From positions 1 to 43,371 of the forward strand of contig DFGZ01000376.1 of NCBI GenBank assembly GCA_002371295.1: DNA of 43,371 bases. Reading direction: 5' to 3'. The DNA comes from Oribacterium sp. UBA3737 (GTDB taxonomy: Bacteria > Bacillota_A > Clostridia > Lachnospirales > Lachnospiraceae). This document shows positions 43,288 to 43,371 of this stretch, in pieces. Positions within the stretch are counted from its first letter, which is position 1. Every line of letters begins with the position of its first letter. Under the pieces are notes generated by a model, which was given only the letters and a program-made list of their open reading frames with translations, made no database searches and had not been told where the DNA came from. A program made the position numbers and the translations under genes.

Positions 43288-43371
43288 ATGTCACAACGCA
43301 CAGATATACACAAAATACTTATTATCGGTTCAGGACCTATAGTCATAGGTCAGGCCTGTGAGTTCGACTAT
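43288..43371 (+). CDS. carB: Carbamoyl-phosphate synthase large subunit, N-terminus
   Basis: 28 codons before the window ends. [20 protein letters not shown] followed by QACEFDY is the nearly invariant CarB opening and its first ATP-grasp nucleotide loop. AGGGAGGG gives the ribosome site; an ATG at 43284 is out of frame. The enzyme makes carbamoyl phosphate for arginine and pyrimidine synthesis. The small subunit gene carA is not directly upstream; the neighbour is the NRPS-like gene in the opposite direction. Confidence 0.93.
   Translation, partial: MSQRTDIHKILIIGSGPIVIGQACEFDY

Overview
The window looks like the chromosome of a low-to-moderate GC Firmicute of the Lachnospiraceae type (Butyrivibrio/Pseudobutyrivibrio-like). 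The taxonomic call is inference from gene content: a YfbK-like VWA lipoprotein, YesM/YesN signalling, a two-permease YtfQRT-YjfF type sugar transporter with araA/araD, strong AGGAGG ribosome sites and alanine/threonine-rich lipoprotein linkers. It has a mobile left part (about 1-15300, AT-rich) and an ordinary chromosomal right part (about 15400-43371).

Left part. Two same-orientation copies of an IS91-type (HUH transposase, N-terminal zinc finger) element lie at 1-449 (cut by the window edge) and about 4080-5596; the second has a one-base deletion that breaks the zinc-finger region. Between them are two small secreted proteins with aromatic/glycine cell-wall-binding-like repeats and, between those, a KAP-family P-loop NTPase. 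Next comes accessory DNA: a SatD-like regulator with a small coupled upstream ORF and a stub downstream ORF, an acidic unknown protein, an XRE regulator behind a 16-codon ORF, another unknown, a small lipoprotein, a large family-B DNA polymerase interrupted by one in-frame TAG, a DUF6075-like protein and an AlbA/Schlafen-type regulator carrying an in-frame tandem repeat. A 37-bp near-perfect inverted repeat (5635-5671 and 9093-9129), each copy resembling a tyrosine-recombinase crossover site, brackets the SatD-to-lipoprotein block.

Middle part. After a strong terminator near 15342-15389 come a VWA lipoprotein (minus), a Gfo/Idh/MocA dehydrogenase, and a uroporphyrinogen-decarboxylase-family protein divergent from a LysR regulator.

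Arabinose region (about 21.9-36.7 kb). A sensor histidine kinase, a lipoprotein sugar-binding protein and a YesN-type response regulator form a probable three-component sugar sensor. An AraR-like GntR/LacI repressor is encoded convergently. Then a long operon encodes an ABC transporter (binding protein, double ATPase, two permeases), L-arabinose isomerase, L-ribulose-5-phosphate 4-epimerase and an FGGY ribulokinase. The operon promoter carries two AraR-type half-sites (ATTTGTAC), one over the -35 and one just after the -10. The genes would import arabinose and convert it to D-xylulose 5-phosphate.

Right end. A DNA-alkylation-repair (AlkD-like) gene, with a duplicated ribosome-site/start module, is followed 2 bp later by a membrane diguanylate cyclase. 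A 1220-residue NRPS-like protein on the minus strand has the order adenylation/acyl-ligase, carrier, condensation, then a degenerate adenylation-like tail. The window ends in the first 28 codons of carB.
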